Part shown: piece after piece, positions 54,356 through 63,585 of the stretch
Layout: each line of letters begins with the position of its first letter
Numbering within the stretch: the first letter of the stretch is position 1
NCBI RefSeq assembly: GCF_029688625.1
Contig: NZ_JARULC010000001.1
Location: 806,001-870,000 of the forward strand
Direction: 5' to 3'
DNA from: Qipengyuania marincola
GTDB taxonomy: Bacteria; Pseudomonadota; Alphaproteobacteria; Sphingomonadales; Sphingomonadaceae
DNA length: 64,000 nt
Notes under the pieces: model-generated
Told to the model about the DNA's origin: nothing
Database searches by the model: none
What the model saw: only the letters and a program-made list of their open reading frames with translations
Program-made: the position numbers and the translations under genes

Positions 54356-55462
54356 GTGACCCACGCTTTTCGATTTCTTTTCCTGTTCTTACCGATATTT
54401 GCGCTGGCCATCCTGCTGATGCTCGCAGCAGGTGTGACCGGCGACGATGACGGTGGCGATGCGCCGCTCATGTCCACCGTCGCGCAGCCGGCAAGCGAAC
54501 CGGCGCTTTCCCCTGCCGCTCGGGCTTTCGAAAGAAGGCTCGAAGAAATTGCACAAGGCTTCGACGGCGAAGTCGGTATCGCAATCACCGATGTCGCCGC
54601 CGATAGGACGATAGAAGCCAATGGCAACGAGCTTCTGCCGCAACAGAGCGTCAGCAAGCTGTGGGTCGCCATGACGGCTTTGCACAAGGCCGAAGAGGGT
54701 GACCTGGACCTCATGGAGCCGGTTGTGATCGGACCGCAGGACCTGACGTTGTTCTACCAGCCGATCCGCGAGATCGTGCGCACGCGTGGCAGTTATCGCA
54801 CCGATTATGCCGACCTCGTCGAACGTGCGCTCACCCGCAGCGACAATACTGCGAATGATACCATCCTGCGCCGTATCGGTGGGCCCGAGGAGGTGGAGGA
54901 GTTCCTCGATGACAGGAACATCGACGAAGTCCGCTTCGGCGCGGACGAGCGGACCAAGCAGAGCGCGATTGCCGGTCTGGACTGGAACCAGGCCTATAGC
55001 CGCGGCAATGCCTTTTTCGAGGCCCGCGACGGGGTGCCCGATACATTGCGGCGCGTGGCATTCGAAGGCTACCTCGCGGATCCGGTCGACGGCGCGACTG
55101 CCGTTGGCATCTCCGAAGCCATGGCGCGGCTGGTGCGCGGCGAGCTGCTGTCATCGCTCGCCAGCGAATTCCTGCTCGATACTCTGGAAGAAACCCGCAG
55201 TGGTCCCAACCGCCTGAAGGGTGGGTTGCCGCCGGGGTGGAGCATCGCGCACAAGACCGGCACCGGGCAGTTCTTCGATGGCGAGCAGTCAGGCTATAAC
55301 GACGTCGGCGTGATCACCTCGCCCGCGGGACGGCAATACGGCATAGCCGTGCTGATCGGGCGGACCCGGCAACCGACGCCGGCGCGAATGGCGATGATGC
55401 ACGAAGTCGTCGCTGCGCTGGTGGCCTATGACGAGGCCGAGTATTCAATTCCGGCAGCCTAG
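54356..55462 (+). CDS. class A beta-lactamase-like serine hydrolase, exported
   Basis: 368 residues from GTG 54356. A signal segment (about residues 1-26) is followed by a disordered linker and a penicillin-recognising domain. The motifs are Ser98-Val-Ser-Lys101 (SxxK), Ser162-Asp-Asn164 (SDN) and Lys300-Thr-Gly302 (KTG), all as in class A beta-lactamases. The omega-loop glutamate is not obvious; GADER near 196-200 is the best candidate. The domain is longer than classical TEM-type enzymes, so activity could differ. Its stop codon shares the palindrome CTAG (55459-55462) with the convergent TIGR02117 gene. A B3 metallo-beta-lactamase lies 1.6 kb away. Confidence 0.82.
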   Translation: MTHAFRFLFLFLPIFALAILLMLAAGVTGDDDGGDAPLMSTVAQPASEPALSPAARAFERRLEEIAQGFDGEVGIAITDVAADRTIEANGNELLPQQSVSKLWVAMTALHKAEEGDLDLMEPVVIGPQDLTLFYQPIREIVRTRGSYRTDYADLVERALTRSDNTANDTILRRIGGPEEVEEFLDDRNIDEVRFGADERTKQSAIAGLDWNQAYSRGNAFFEARDGVPDTLRRVAFEGYLADPVDGATAVGISEAMARLVRGELLSSLASEFLLDTLEETRSGPNRLKGGLPPGWSIAHKTGTGQFFDGEQSGYNDVGVITSPAGRQYGIAVLIGRTRQPTPARMAMMHEVVAALVAYDEAEYSIPAA

Positions 55463-56127
55463 GGCAGCGGGGGGACCCATTTCATCACGCCGCCGGGAAG
55501 CGGGGTCCACCAGCCGGTGCGTATGCCGGCGGCGGCCAGCGTATCGCTCGTCCACTGATTGCAGGTTCTGCCGAGGTGATAAGTGCCGGGCGCTGCATAG
55601 AAGACATCATAACCGGCATAGCCCGGATAGACGGCGCGCTCGCCCGGGGGTTTGACCTGGCGCTCGATGACGGAGACCAGCCTGGCATATTCATCCTTGC
55701 TGATCCGCAAGGGCCGGATGTCGCTAGCCGGGGCAGGGCGGACATAATGGGCTGCATGCAGCAATCCCTCGCCACCGGTTGCGGCGCGAGCAGCGGTGGC
55801 CAGGCTGAGGTCGCCCCAGGTTGGCGTGTTGAGAAAAACCTCACGCTCGCCCCAGCTAACCGAAACATGGGTGTAGGGACGGTAGGGCTCGCCCAGATCG
55901 CTGGCGGGAAAGGCGGTGCGCCAGTCCTTCTGCGCGGTGACCAGCGGCATCACGATGCCGGTGTGAATGCCGTTGGTCTCGATAAGGATTTCGACACCGT
56001 CTGCAGGCTCGGTCCAGTCGCCATTGCGCGGTATCGCACTGCCGATCCATGCGCCCAGCAGAAAGAGGCCGGCGAGTGCCAGAGGCACGCCCAGCAGCCA
56101 CGCCAGCCAGCGCAGCACGGGCTTCAC
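55459..56127 (-). CDS. TIGR02117/DUF2459 family membrane-anchored protein
   Basis: 222 residues from GTG 56127, which overlaps the prmA stop (GTGA); a TTG at 56151 is longer but less supported. One N-terminal membrane segment (about 4-28) precedes the family domain: ILIETNGIHTGIVMPL near 42, HVSVSWGEREVFLNTPTWGD near 87 and YHLGRTCNQWTSDTLAAAG near 185. The Cys and nearby His resemble a papain-like (NlpC-related) site, but family activity is unproved. Last gene of a four-gene overlapped unit with SDR, B3 beta-lactamase and prmA. Confidence 0.85.
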   Translation of the reverse strand: MKPVLRWLAWLLGVPLALAGLFLLGAWIGSAIPRNGDWTEPADGVEILIETNGIHTGIVMPLVTAQKDWRTAFPASDLGEPYRPYTHVSVSWGEREVFLNTPTWGDLSLATAARAATGGEGLLHAAHYVRPAPASDIRPLRISKDEYARLVSVIERQVKPPGERAVYPGYAGYDVFYAAPGTYHLGRTCNQWTSDTLAAAGIRTGWWTPLPGGVMKWVPPLP

Positions 56128-57029
56128 CGCACGCGGCTCTTGCGTAGCCAAAGGATGGACCAGTCGCCGTTTACCAGCCGCCGCGCAAGGCGGAAGCCGA
56201 GCGCGCGATAGGCACGGCGGACTTGCAGCTCTTGCGCTTCCAGCAGACCTGCCAGCAACAGGTTCGCACCCGGTGTCATCGCTGCGGCAAATTCGGGCGC
56301 AAGCTCGACCAACGGCCCCGCGAGAATGTTGGCGATGAAGAGATCGTAAGGCCCGCGCGCGTCGAGCAGTGGATCGGCCATGCCGTCAGCGATCACCATG
56401 GTCAGCGTGCCCGAACCGGCTCCCTGTCGCACCCCGTTGAGTGCGCAATTGTCGGCTACGACGCCGGCACAGACCGGGTCGATGTCCGAGGCGGTGGCTT
56501 TCGCATTGGGCCACAGGTGCAGCGCGGCGAAGGCCAACAGGCCGGTGCCGGTGCCGATGTCGGCCACATTGCGCGCGACGACGCCCTCGCGCTTCATCAG
56601 GTCGAGCATGGCGAGGCAGCCAGCGGTGGTCTGGTGCTGACCGGTGCCGAAGGCCTGGCTGGCGGGGATGACGAAATCGACCAGTTCGGGGTCGGCCGCG
56701 TGCTCCGGCGTGCGGACATGGAAGCGCCCGGCGCGGATCGGATCGACGCCTTTCTGGCTCTCGACGACCCAGTCGGCATCGGGCAGTTTCTCGACAACCA
56801 GCTCAGGCACATCGCCTTCGAACAGCGCCGCCACGCGTTTCTTGTCGGCTGCCTTGGGCTTGCGGTCCATATAGACTTCGAAGGTCCACTCGTCGGGCAG
56901 ATGGTCCGCGACCTCCATCCCGGTCACCACCCAATCGGCTGGCCAGTCGAGATCCTCCTCATGCGCGACCAGCGCTGCCTTGGCCCGATCCTTCGAGCAC
57001 TCCGCGTAGATCTTCCAGCCGTCAGTCAC
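56124..57029 (-). CDS. prmA: ribosomal protein L11 methyltransferase
   Basis: 301 residues from GTG 57029, eight bases into the end of the metallo-beta-lactamase gene. The N-terminal substrate domain (to about 95) is followed by a SAM-binding domain: PASQAFGTGQHQTTAGCL near 133, VADIGTGTGLLAFAAL near 163, ASDIDPVCAGVVADN near 186 and FIANILAGPLVELAP near 230 (the N-I-L-A-x-P catalytic-type loop). PrmA trimethylates L11 on the ribosome. Strong family match; position in an operon with a beta-lactamase is unusual. Confidence 0.94.
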   Translation of the reverse strand: MTDGWKIYAECSKDRAKAALVAHEEDLDWPADWVVTGMEVADHLPDEWTFEVYMDRKPKAADKKRVAALFEGDVPELVVEKLPDADWVVESQKGVDPIRAGRFHVRTPEHAADPELVDFVIPASQAFGTGQHQTTAGCLAMLDLMKREGVVARNVADIGTGTGLLAFAALHLWPNAKATASDIDPVCAGVVADNCALNGVRQGAGSGTLTMVIADGMADPLLDARGPYDLFIANILAGPLVELAPEFAAAMTPGANLLLAGLLEAQELQVRRAYRALGFRLARRLVNGDWSILWLRKSRVR

Positions 57030-57942
57030 TCGCTGCCTCCTCGGCGAGGCGCTTGTCGAGCCGCTCGCCCAGCGCGCGGGCATAGGCCTGGCACTGGCCC
57101 GCCACGGCGATTGAACCGCTGCGTAGCTTCTCGATTAATTGGCTCGCGGAAGGGTGCGGCGTCAGCAATTCGTCGCAAGGCAGGGCGGCGACCTTTGCCA
57201 GGCTGGCGCGAAAGGCCGCGACCACATCGGGATGATCACCGAAACGATAGCTGTCCGCCGAGACGGGCGAGAGGCTGTCGACATAGGCGAGACGACGACA
57301 CACCGGTGGCTCCTCCGGGCCGGTGCAGGCAGTCCAGGTCCAGCTCGTTGCTCCCGGGCTATGGCCGGGCGTGGCGTGGGCCGTGATGGAGATGTCGCCC
57401 AGTGTCAGCACCTCACCGTCGGCCACAATGCGCGCGACCGCGACGGGCGTCATGTTCGGATGCCCGGCAGCGGCCTGCGGATCGTCGGGCGAGACCTTGC
57501 CGCTTTCCAGCACGGGCGCGGCCTCGGCCAAGGCGACGATTTCCGCTCCGGTCGCTTCAGCCAGCACCGCGTGGCCGCCGACGTGGTCGAAATGTTCGTG
57601 GCTGGCGAGAATATACCGCACGTCTGTCGGTTCGACGCTGATGGTGCGCAGGTTCGCGAGGATGACCTCGGCCCCTGTCTCGGTTCCGCTGTCGATCAGT
57701 ACATGTCCGGCCGGATCGGCGATCAGGATCGAGGCGATTCCGCAAGTGCCGACATACCAGCTGTTGCCGAGAATGCGGAACGGTGGAGCGGGCTTGTCCC
57801 ACTCGTCCCACGGCTCGCATTGCTCGGCGAATTGCGTGGAAGAGAAGCCAGCCTGCAGGAGCGCGGGCATTGCCGCGGGCTGGGCTGTCTGCGCCGAAGT
57901 GCACCCGGCGAGCAGCAGCAAGGCCACAGGCCTAGCGAACAT
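57022..57942 (-). CDS. subclass B3 metallo-beta-lactamase, lipoprotein
   Basis: 306 residues from ATG 57942. The signal ends in lipobox LLAGC, so it is probably lipid-anchored in the periplasm. Zinc ligands are present: HEHFDH near residues 118-123, His in TPGHSPG near 190 and the C-terminal LTPHPS near 257, the B3 set, with no sign of the B1 Cys. PWDEWDKPAPPFRILGNSWYVG is characteristic of B3 N-termini. It should hydrolyse penicillins, cephalosporins and carbapenems. Chromosomal metallo-beta-lactamases are known in the Erythrobacter group. The gene overlaps an SDR upstream and prmA downstream, and its composition matches its neighbours, so it is native rather than recently acquired. Confidence 0.93.
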   Translation of the reverse strand: MFARPVALLLLAGCTSAQTAQPAAMPALLQAGFSSTQFAEQCEPWDEWDKPAPPFRILGNSWYVGTCGIASILIADPAGHVLIDSGTETGAEVILANLRTISVEPTDVRYILASHEHFDHVGGHAVLAEATGAEIVALAEAAPVLESGKVSPDDPQAAAGHPNMTPVAVARIVADGEVLTLGDISITAHATPGHSPGATSWTWTACTGPEEPPVCRRLAYVDSLSPVSADSYRFGDHPDVVAAFRASLAKVAALPCDELLTPHPSASQLIEKLRSGSIAVAGQCQAYARALGERLDKRLAEEAASD

Positions 57943-58657
57943 AGCTCGCCCCGTTCGCGTCGAGTGTGGCACCGGTCAGGCTGGCAGGCGCATCGAGCGC
58001 GCAGAATTCGATCAGTTTGCCGATCTCCTCGGGCTCGGCGACGCGGCCGAGCGGAATGTCCGCGAGCAGGCCGGGTCCTCCGCGGCTCTCGAGATAATCG
58101 CCCGCCATCGCCGTATCGGTGAAGCCGGGTGTGATGGCGAAACTGAGGATGCCTTCGCTCGCATATTGGCGCGCAATGGTCTTGTGCATGGCCAGCATAC
58201 CGCCCTTCGCCGCGGCATAGTGCCAGTGCGCCGGGGAATCGCCACGATGGCCCGCGCGGCTGGCGACGTGGACGATCCGGCCGCCGCCCTGTGCGCCTTT
58301 GGCGCCGCGTTCCTGCCAGTGGCGCACGGCGAAGCGGCTTAGCTGTGCTGCGGCAGTCAGGTTGATGCGCAGCGTATCTTCCCACGCCGCCAGCCATTCG
58401 GCATCTTCGCAGTCGAGCGGATTGGCATCGAACAGGCCGGCATTGTTGACCAGTACGTCGATGGTGCCGCCGGCCTGGTCGAGGGCTGCCTGCCAGAGCC
58501 GCTGCGGCGCCTCATTGTCGGTGAAATCTGCGGCGATTGTTGCCGGGTGGTCGCTGCCGGTCGCGTGGCCGATGACGGTCGCGCCGCGACCCTGGAGCAG
58601 CTTTCGGGCCGCAGCGCCGATCCCGCGCGACGAGCCGGTGAGGAGGATGCATGTCAT
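57932..58657 (-). CDS. SDR family oxidoreductase
   Basis: 241 residues. TGSSRGIGAAARKLL near residue 7, LVNNAGLFDANPLD near 68, VHVASRAGHRGDSP near 124 (catalytic Ser) and YAAAKGGMLAMHK near 140 define it. The tail TGATLDANGASYVR is typical of FabG-like members. It is first in the overlapped minus operon with the beta-lactamase, prmA and TIGR02117 protein, and divergent from sdhC across about 108 bases. Substrate unknown. Confidence 0.87.
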   Translation of the reverse strand: MTCILLTGSSRGIGAAARKLLQGRGATVIGHATGSDHPATIAADFTDNEAPQRLWQAALDQAGGTIDVLVNNAGLFDANPLDCEDAEWLAAWEDTLRINLTAAAQLSRFAVRHWQERGAKGAQGGGRIVHVASRAGHRGDSPAHWHYAAAKGGMLAMHKTIARQYASEGILSFAITPGFTDTAMAGDYLESRGGPGLLADIPLGRVAEPEEIGKLIEFCALDAPASLTGATLDANGASYVR

Positions 58658-58704
58658 GCATCACCGTATTCGGATATTTGCAGCATTTGTCGAGGCCGCG
58701 CGCC

Positions 58705-58732
58705 TTGCACGCCGCGTCCGTTTCGCTAAGTG
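58705..58732 (+). promoter_or_regulatory. predicted sigma70-type promoter for sdhCDA
   Basis: TTGCAC (58705-58710), 16-base spacer, TAAGTG (58727-58732), about 34 bases before the sdhC start at 58766. Same pattern as the rpsF and dnaN promoters proposed here. Confidence 0.5.
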
Positions 58733-58765
58733 GGGCGCAACACTGCATCGCAACGGATGGAATTC

Positions 58766-59146
58766 ATGGCAAATCGCCCGATGGCACCGCATCTGCAAGT
58801 CTGGAAATGGGGTCCGCATATGGCGGTTTCCATCCTCCATCGCATCACCGGCGATGGCATGGCACTGGTGGGCCTTGCGGTCCTGCTATGGTGGCTGGGG
58901 GCCATGGCCGGAGGGCCCGCAGCCTACGGCCTGTTCCAGGACGTGATGGGTTCGCCGGTCGGGCTGATCGTCCTGGTGGGTCTTAGCTGGGCCTTCTTCA
59001 CTCATATGATGAGCGGGCTGCGACACTTCGTGCTCGACATCGGCGCGGGCTACGAACTCGACACCAACAAGACCTGGTCGATCCTCTCGCCGGTCCTCGG
59101 CATTCTTCTTACGGCGGGCTTCTGGGCCCTCGTCCTGCTTCGTTAA
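58766..59146 (+). CDS. sdhC: succinate dehydrogenase cytochrome b556 subunit
   Basis: 126 residues from ATG 58766, preceded by GGATGGA; ATG 58757 and 58730 are longer. SdhC motifs are present: RPMAPHLQVWKWGPHMAVSI at the start, LHRITGDGMALVG near residue 24 and MMSGLRHFVLDIGAGYEL near 78 with the haem His. Three membrane segments. It anchors complex II and binds haem b and quinone. First gene of sdhCDA. Confidence 0.95.
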   Translation: MANRPMAPHLQVWKWGPHMAVSILHRITGDGMALVGLAVLLWWLGAMAGGPAAYGLFQDVMGSPVGLIVLVGLSWAFFTHMMSGLRHFVLDIGAGYELDTNKTWSILSPVLGILLTAGFWALVLLR

Positions 59147-59155
59147 AGGTAGATA

Positions 59156-59554
59156 ATGGGCAACGGTACTTCCATCGGACGCGTGCGCGGGCTCGGCTCG
59201 GCGCACGAGGGCGCGCATCACTGGCTGGTGCAGCGCTTCACCGCGATCGGCAATCTGGTGCTGATGCTGTTCCTCGCGATCAGCCTCGCCCTGCTGCCGA
59301 GCTATGATTACGGCACTGTCACGGGCTGGGCGTCGCAGACCCTGCCCGCCACCGCGCTCGCGCTGCTCATCGTTTCGGTCTTCTGGCACGCGCGGCTCGG
59401 CCTGCAGGTGCTGATCGAAGACTACGTCCATGACGCGGGCACCAAGTTCGGCGTGCTCGTCCTGCTCAATCTTGCCACCATCGGCGGCGCGGCTTTCGGC
59501 ATCGTGTCGATCGCGCGCCTAGCCCTTGCCCCTGTTTCCGGAGGAGCCGCCTGA
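59156..59554 (+). CDS. sdhD: succinate dehydrogenase membrane anchor subunit
   Basis: 132 residues with three membrane segments. [19 protein letters not shown] near residue 14 and [19 protein letters not shown] near 74 (haem-region His, quinone-site Asp-Tyr) are the alphaproteobacterial SdhD pattern. Nine bases after sdhC; its stop overlaps the sdhA start (TGATG). Confidence 0.95.
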   Translation: MGNGTSIGRVRGLGSAHEGAHHWLVQRFTAIGNLVLMLFLAISLALLPSYDYGTVTGWASQTLPATALALLIVSVFWHARLGLQVLIEDYVHDAGTKFGVLVLLNLATIGGAAFGIVSIARLALAPVSGGAA

Positions 59555-61410
59555 TGGCTGCCAGCGACACTTTCACCATCGGCGACCGTGCCTACCCCAT
59601 CGTCGACCATACGTATGACGTGGTCGTCGTGGGCGCAGGCGGCAGCGGCCTGCGTGCGACCATGGGTACGGCCGAAGCCGGACTGAAGACCGCGAACATT
59701 TCCAAGGTCTTCCCTACGCGCTCACACACCGTCGCGGCGCAGGGCGGGATCGCGGCTTCGCTCGGCAACAATTCGCCCGACCACTGGTCGTGGCACATGT
59801 ACGATACCGTCAAGGGCTCCGACTGGCTCGGCGACCAGGACGCGATCGAATATCTCGTGCGGGAGGCGCCGCAGGCGGTCTACGAGCTGGAGCACGCGGG
59901 CGTCCCCTTTAGCCGCAACGACGACGGCACGATCTACCAGCGTCCGTTCGGCGGCCACATGCAGAACATGGGCGAGGGCCCGCCGGTCCAGCGCACCTGC
60001 GCTGCCGCCGACCGTACCGGCCACGCCATGCTGCACGCGCTCTACCAGCAGAGCCTGAAGTACGATGCGGACTTCTTCATTGAATATTTTGCGCTCGACC
60101 TGATCATGAAGGACACGCCCGACGGCAAGGTTTGTGTCGGGGTGATCGCCATGTGTCTCGACGATGGCACCATTCACCGGTTCCGCTCGAAGGCCGTCGT
60201 ACTGGCGACGGGCGGCTATGGCCGCTGCTACTTCACCGCGACCAGCGCCCACACCTGCACCGGTGACGGCGGCGGCATGGTGCTGCGCGCCGGCCTGCCG
60301 CTGCAGGACATGGAATTCGTACAATTCCACCCGACCGGCATCTACGGCGCGGGCGTGCTCATCACCGAGGGCGCGCGCGGCGAGGGCGGCTATCTCACCA
60401 ATTCCGAAGGCGAGCGCTTCATGGAGCGCTATGCGCCGAGCGCGAAGGATCTCGCCTCGCGCGACGTCGTCAGCCGCTCGATGGCGCTGGAGATGCGCGA
60501 AGGGCGCGGGGTCGGTCCGGAGAAGGACCACATCTACCTCCACCTCGACCACATCGATCCCAATGTGCTGGCGCAGCGCCTGCCAGGCATCACCGAAAGT
60601 GGCAAGATCTTCGCTGGCGTCGATCTGACGCGCGAACCGCTGCCGGTGACGCCGACCGTGCACTACAACATGGGCGGCATCCCGACCAACTTTCACGGCG
60701 AGGTCATGGCCGGCGATCCGAACGATCCCGAAAAGATCGTGCCGGGCCTCTTTGCCGCCGGCGAAGCGGGCTGTGTGTCGGTCCACGGTGCGAACCGTCT
60801 CGGCTCCAACTCGCTGATCGATCTCGTGGTCTTCGGGCGTGCCATCGGCCACCGCCTGCGCGACCTGATCAAGCCTGGCACCAGCCATGATGAGCTTCCC
60901 GGCGACAGCGCCGAGATGGCTTTGACCCGCCTCGATCACTTCCGCTATGCCGATGGCGGCACGCCGACCGCGGCCCTGCGGGCGGACATGCAAAAGACCA
61001 TGACGCGCCACGCTGCCGTGTTCCGCGACAGCAAGCTGATGGCCGAAGGCGTCGAGAACCTGAAGCAGATCAACAAGCGGATGGAGGACGTGAAGGTCCA
61101 CGACCGCTCGATGATCTGGAACAGCGACCTCATCGAAACGCTCGAACTCGACAACCTCATGGCGCAGGCCAGTGTCACAATGGCATCGGCCGAAAATCGC
61201 AAGGAAAGCCGTGGCGCCCACGCACACGAGGACTTCCCCGAGCGAAACGACGCGGAATGGATGAAGCATACCATCGCCTGGTTCGACGGCTGGGGTGGCG
61301 GTGCTCGCGGTTCCGGGGGCGGCGACGTGAAGATCGACTATCGCCCGGTCCACGAATATACGCTGACCGACGATGTCGAGTACATCAAGCCGAAGAAGCG
61401 GGTCTACTGA
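59554..61410 (+). CDS. sdhA: succinate dehydrogenase flavoprotein subunit
   Basis: 618 residues. FAD binding: [15 protein letters not shown] near residue 24; the flavin-linking His is in [17 protein letters not shown] near 56. Substrate site residues are in [14 protein letters not shown] near 255 and SRDVVSRSM near 307, and [20 protein letters not shown] is near 410. It oxidises succinate to fumarate in the TCA cycle and feeds complex II. GGAGGAG site before ATG 59554. sdhB does not follow; the next gene is an M20 peptidase beginning in the sdhA stop. Confidence 0.97.
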   Translation: MAASDTFTIGDRAYPIVDHTYDVVVVGAGGSGLRATMGTAEAGLKTANISKVFPTRSHTVAAQGGIAASLGNNSPDHWSWHMYDTVKGSDWLGDQDAIEYLVREAPQAVYELEHAGVPFSRNDDGTIYQRPFGGHMQNMGEGPPVQRTCAAADRTGHAMLHALYQQSLKYDADFFIEYFALDLIMKDTPDGKVCVGVIAMCLDDGTIHRFRSKAVVLATGGYGRCYFTATSAHTCTGDGGGMVLRAGLPLQDMEFVQFHPTGIYGAGVLITEGARGEGGYLTNSEGERFMERYAPSAKDLASRDVVSRSMALEMREGRGVGPEKDHIYLHLDHIDPNVLAQRLPGITESGKIFAGVDLTREPLPVTPTVHYNMGGIPTNFHGEVMAGDPNDPEKIVPGLFAAGEAGCVSVHGANRLGSNSLIDLVVFGRAIGHRLRDLIKPGTSHDELPGDSAEMALTRLDHFRYADGGTPTAALRADMQKTMTRHAAVFRDSKLMAEGVENLKQINKRMEDVKVHDRSMIWNSDLIETLELDNLMAQASVTMASAENRKESRGAHAHEDFPERNDAEWMKHTIAWFDGWGGGARGSGGGDVKIDYRPVHEYTLTDDVEYIKPKKRVY

Positions 61411-62720
61411 TGCGGATTGCGGAACTGGCGGCGGGCGCGATTGCAGCGGCCCTGGCTGCCAGCCCGCTTTCCGCCCAGCTATCCACGCCCGAACAGGCTG
61501 CGGTGGCGGCTGTCGACGCCGGGTTCGAGCGCGACGTTGCCGAGCTTGAGGCGATCACTCTGGTCAATTCCGGAACACACAATCATGCCGGCGTGAAGGC
61601 CGTTGCCGACATGCTCATCCCCGCATTCGAAGAGCTTGGCTTTACCGCCGAGTGGATCGACCAGTCGGTCGCAGGCCGGGCCGGGCACCTGTTCGCGCGG
61701 CATTCCGGTGATCCCGCGACCAAACGCGTCCTGCTGATCGGGCACCTCGATACGGTATTCGAGCCATCGTCGCCGTTTACGGGTTTTGTGCGCGACGGCG
61801 ATCGCGCGGTGGGGCCGGGCATCCTCGACGACAAGGGTGGTGTGATCGTGATCCTCTCCGCCCTGCGCGCGATGAAGGTAGCCGGCACGCTCGAGGGCGC
61901 GAACATCGTCGTGGCCCTCACCGGTGACGAGGAGGATGCCGGCGATCCGCTCGAACTGGCGCGCCGCGATCTGGTCGCGGCCGGGCAATGGGCTGATGTA
62001 GCGCTCGGGTTCGAAGGGCTATCTACGCTCGACGGCCGGGATGCCGGCGTGATCGCGCGTCGTTCGTCCTCCAGCTGGAAGCTCACCACCCGTGCTGCGA
62101 GCGGTCACAGCTCCGGCATTTTCTCCGATGACGCCGGCTACGGTGCAATCTACGAGATGGCCCGGATTCTCGACCGGTTTCGGGCAGAACTTCCCGAGGA
62201 GAACGCAACCTTCAACATCGGTCTCCTCGCGGGTGGAACGCCCGCCGAGCTGGCCGAGGACGAGCTCTCCGCGACCACTGAGGGCAAGACCAATATCATT
62301 CCCTCCATCGCCATAGCGCGTGGCGATCTGCGCACTCTTACGAGCGAGCAGGACGAGCGCATCGTGGCGAAGATGCGTGCGATCGTCGCCGATCATTTGC
62401 CCGGGACCAGTGCCGAGTTCGAATTCGAATCGCGCTATCCACCGATGGCACCGACAGACGGCAATCGCGATTTGCTCGCACAGCTCAACCGCATCAATGC
62501 CGATCTCGGACTGGACGAGCAGCTGCCCTATCCGCCGTCGCGCCGCGGGGCGGCCGACATCAGTTTCGTCGCGCCCTATGTCGACGGCCTCGCCGGGATG
62601 GGGCCCGGTGGTGGCGGGAGCCATGCGGAGGGCGAATATGTCGATTTGCCGACCATCGCGCGGCAGGCCAAGCGCACGGCAATCCTGATAGGCAGGTTGG
62701 CCAAGCAACCGCGTGACTAG
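61410..62720 (+). CDS. M20 family metallopeptidase, exported
   Basis: 436 residues from ATG 61410, overlapping the sdhA stop by one base. A signal peptide (about residues 1-23, ending PLSA-QL) indicates export. Metal site: IGHLDTVFE near residue 113, the bridging Asp in GPGILDDKGG near 139, GDEEDAGDP near 173 (catalytic Glu and ligand) and a C-terminal GGGGSHAEGEY near 405. This is the carboxypeptidase G2/ArgE-like set. A dimerisation domain lies about 215-330. It probably removes C-terminal residues or acyl groups in the periplasm. Overlap with sdhA suggests cotranscription, which is unusual. Confidence 0.87.
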   Translation: MRIAELAAGAIAAALAASPLSAQLSTPEQAAVAAVDAGFERDVAELEAITLVNSGTHNHAGVKAVADMLIPAFEELGFTAEWIDQSVAGRAGHLFARHSGDPATKRVLLIGHLDTVFEPSSPFTGFVRDGDRAVGPGILDDKGGVIVILSALRAMKVAGTLEGANIVVALTGDEEDAGDPLELARRDLVAAGQWADVALGFEGLSTLDGRDAGVIARRSSSSWKLTTRAASGHSSGIFSDDAGYGAIYEMARILDRFRAELPEENATFNIGLLAGGTPAELAEDELSATTEGKTNIIPSIAIARGDLRTLTSEQDERIVAKMRAIVADHLPGTSAEFEFESRYPPMAPTDGNRDLLAQLNRINADLGLDEQLPYPPSRRGAADISFVAPYVDGLAGMGPGGGGSHAEGEYVDLPTIARQAKRTAILIGRLAKQPRD

Positions 62721-63585
62721 GTTTCGCGGGCTGGCTGCGCTGCTGCTGGCGGCCACCCTGGGAGGGTGCGCCACCGGCCCCTCGGCACCGTCGCCGCAGC
62801 TCGGCGCGCCATCGTTCTACACCAAGCAGGTGGCCGCACGCGGCATCCCGATCCTCTCTTCGGCCAGGGTAATCGATGAGGCTCTGGTTGCGGCGCGCGC
62901 CATGACGCGCGACATGTTCGCGCATCGCCCCGAACTGGCGAAATGGCTCGCCGTCAACGATTACCGTGTCGCGATCATGGCGGTGGACGAGGCGTTGCTC
63001 GATCTTCCGGAAAATGCCGATTGGAAAAAGCCAGCCTTTGACGATCCGCGCCTGACCCGGTGCGAGCGCAAGCTTTACGACACGCGGATCGGACGGCTGT
63101 CGGACCGCGAATACTGGGACAATCGCGCCCGCGCGATCGGTGGCGAGCGGACGGTGGGGTCCGAAGAGGACGTGCTCGGCCTGCCGGCGAGTCGCTATTA
63201 CGGCGAGACGATTTTCGTGCACGAGATGGCGCATAACGTCCTGTTTGCGATCAACGCGGTCGATCCGGCGCTCTATGCGCGGGTACAGGCGGCCTATGAC
63301 AACGCGATCGCGAGCGATCTCTGGCTCAATGAATACACCACCACGACCATCCAGGAATACTGGGCGGAAGGCACGCAATTCTGGTTCGATTCCAACCGTC
63401 TCCAGGCTTTCGACGGTCGCCGCATCCTCAATCATCAGGACCTCGCCGCCTACGACCCGCAGCTCTATGCGGCGCTGGCCGAGGCCTATGGTACCCGGCA
63501 CCGGCTCGATGGCGATCCGTTCTGGCAGCATCCAGCGCGCGTGCCGCCGGGGCCGTTGCCCGAGAACACCGCCGAAGTCTGCTAG
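62713..63585 (+). CDS. lipoprotein with HExxH zinc-protease motif
   Basis: 290 residues from GTG 62713, inside the end of the M20 gene. Lipobox LGGC marks a lipid anchor. The motif VHEMAHN near residue 174 (HExxH), followed about 35 residues later by EYWAEGTQFWF with a candidate third-ligand Glu, is a gluzincin-like arrangement reminiscent of lethal-factor-type and related zincins. No exact family was recognised. Working with the adjacent secreted M20 peptidase in periplasmic peptide breakdown is plausible. Its stop shares CTAG (63582-63585) with the convergent cyclophilin gene. Confidence 0.72.
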   Translation: MTRFRGLAALLLAATLGGCATGPSAPSPQLGAPSFYTKQVAARGIPILSSARVIDEALVAARAMTRDMFAHRPELAKWLAVNDYRVAIMAVDEALLDLPENADWKKPAFDDPRLTRCERKLYDTRIGRLSDREYWDNRARAIGGERTVGSEEDVLGLPASRYYGETIFVHEMAHNVLFAINAVDPALYARVQAAYDNAIASDLWLNEYTTTTIQEYWAEGTQFWFDSNRLQAFDGRRILNHQDLAAYDPQLYAALAEAYGTRHRLDGDPFWQHPARVPPGPLPENTAEVC

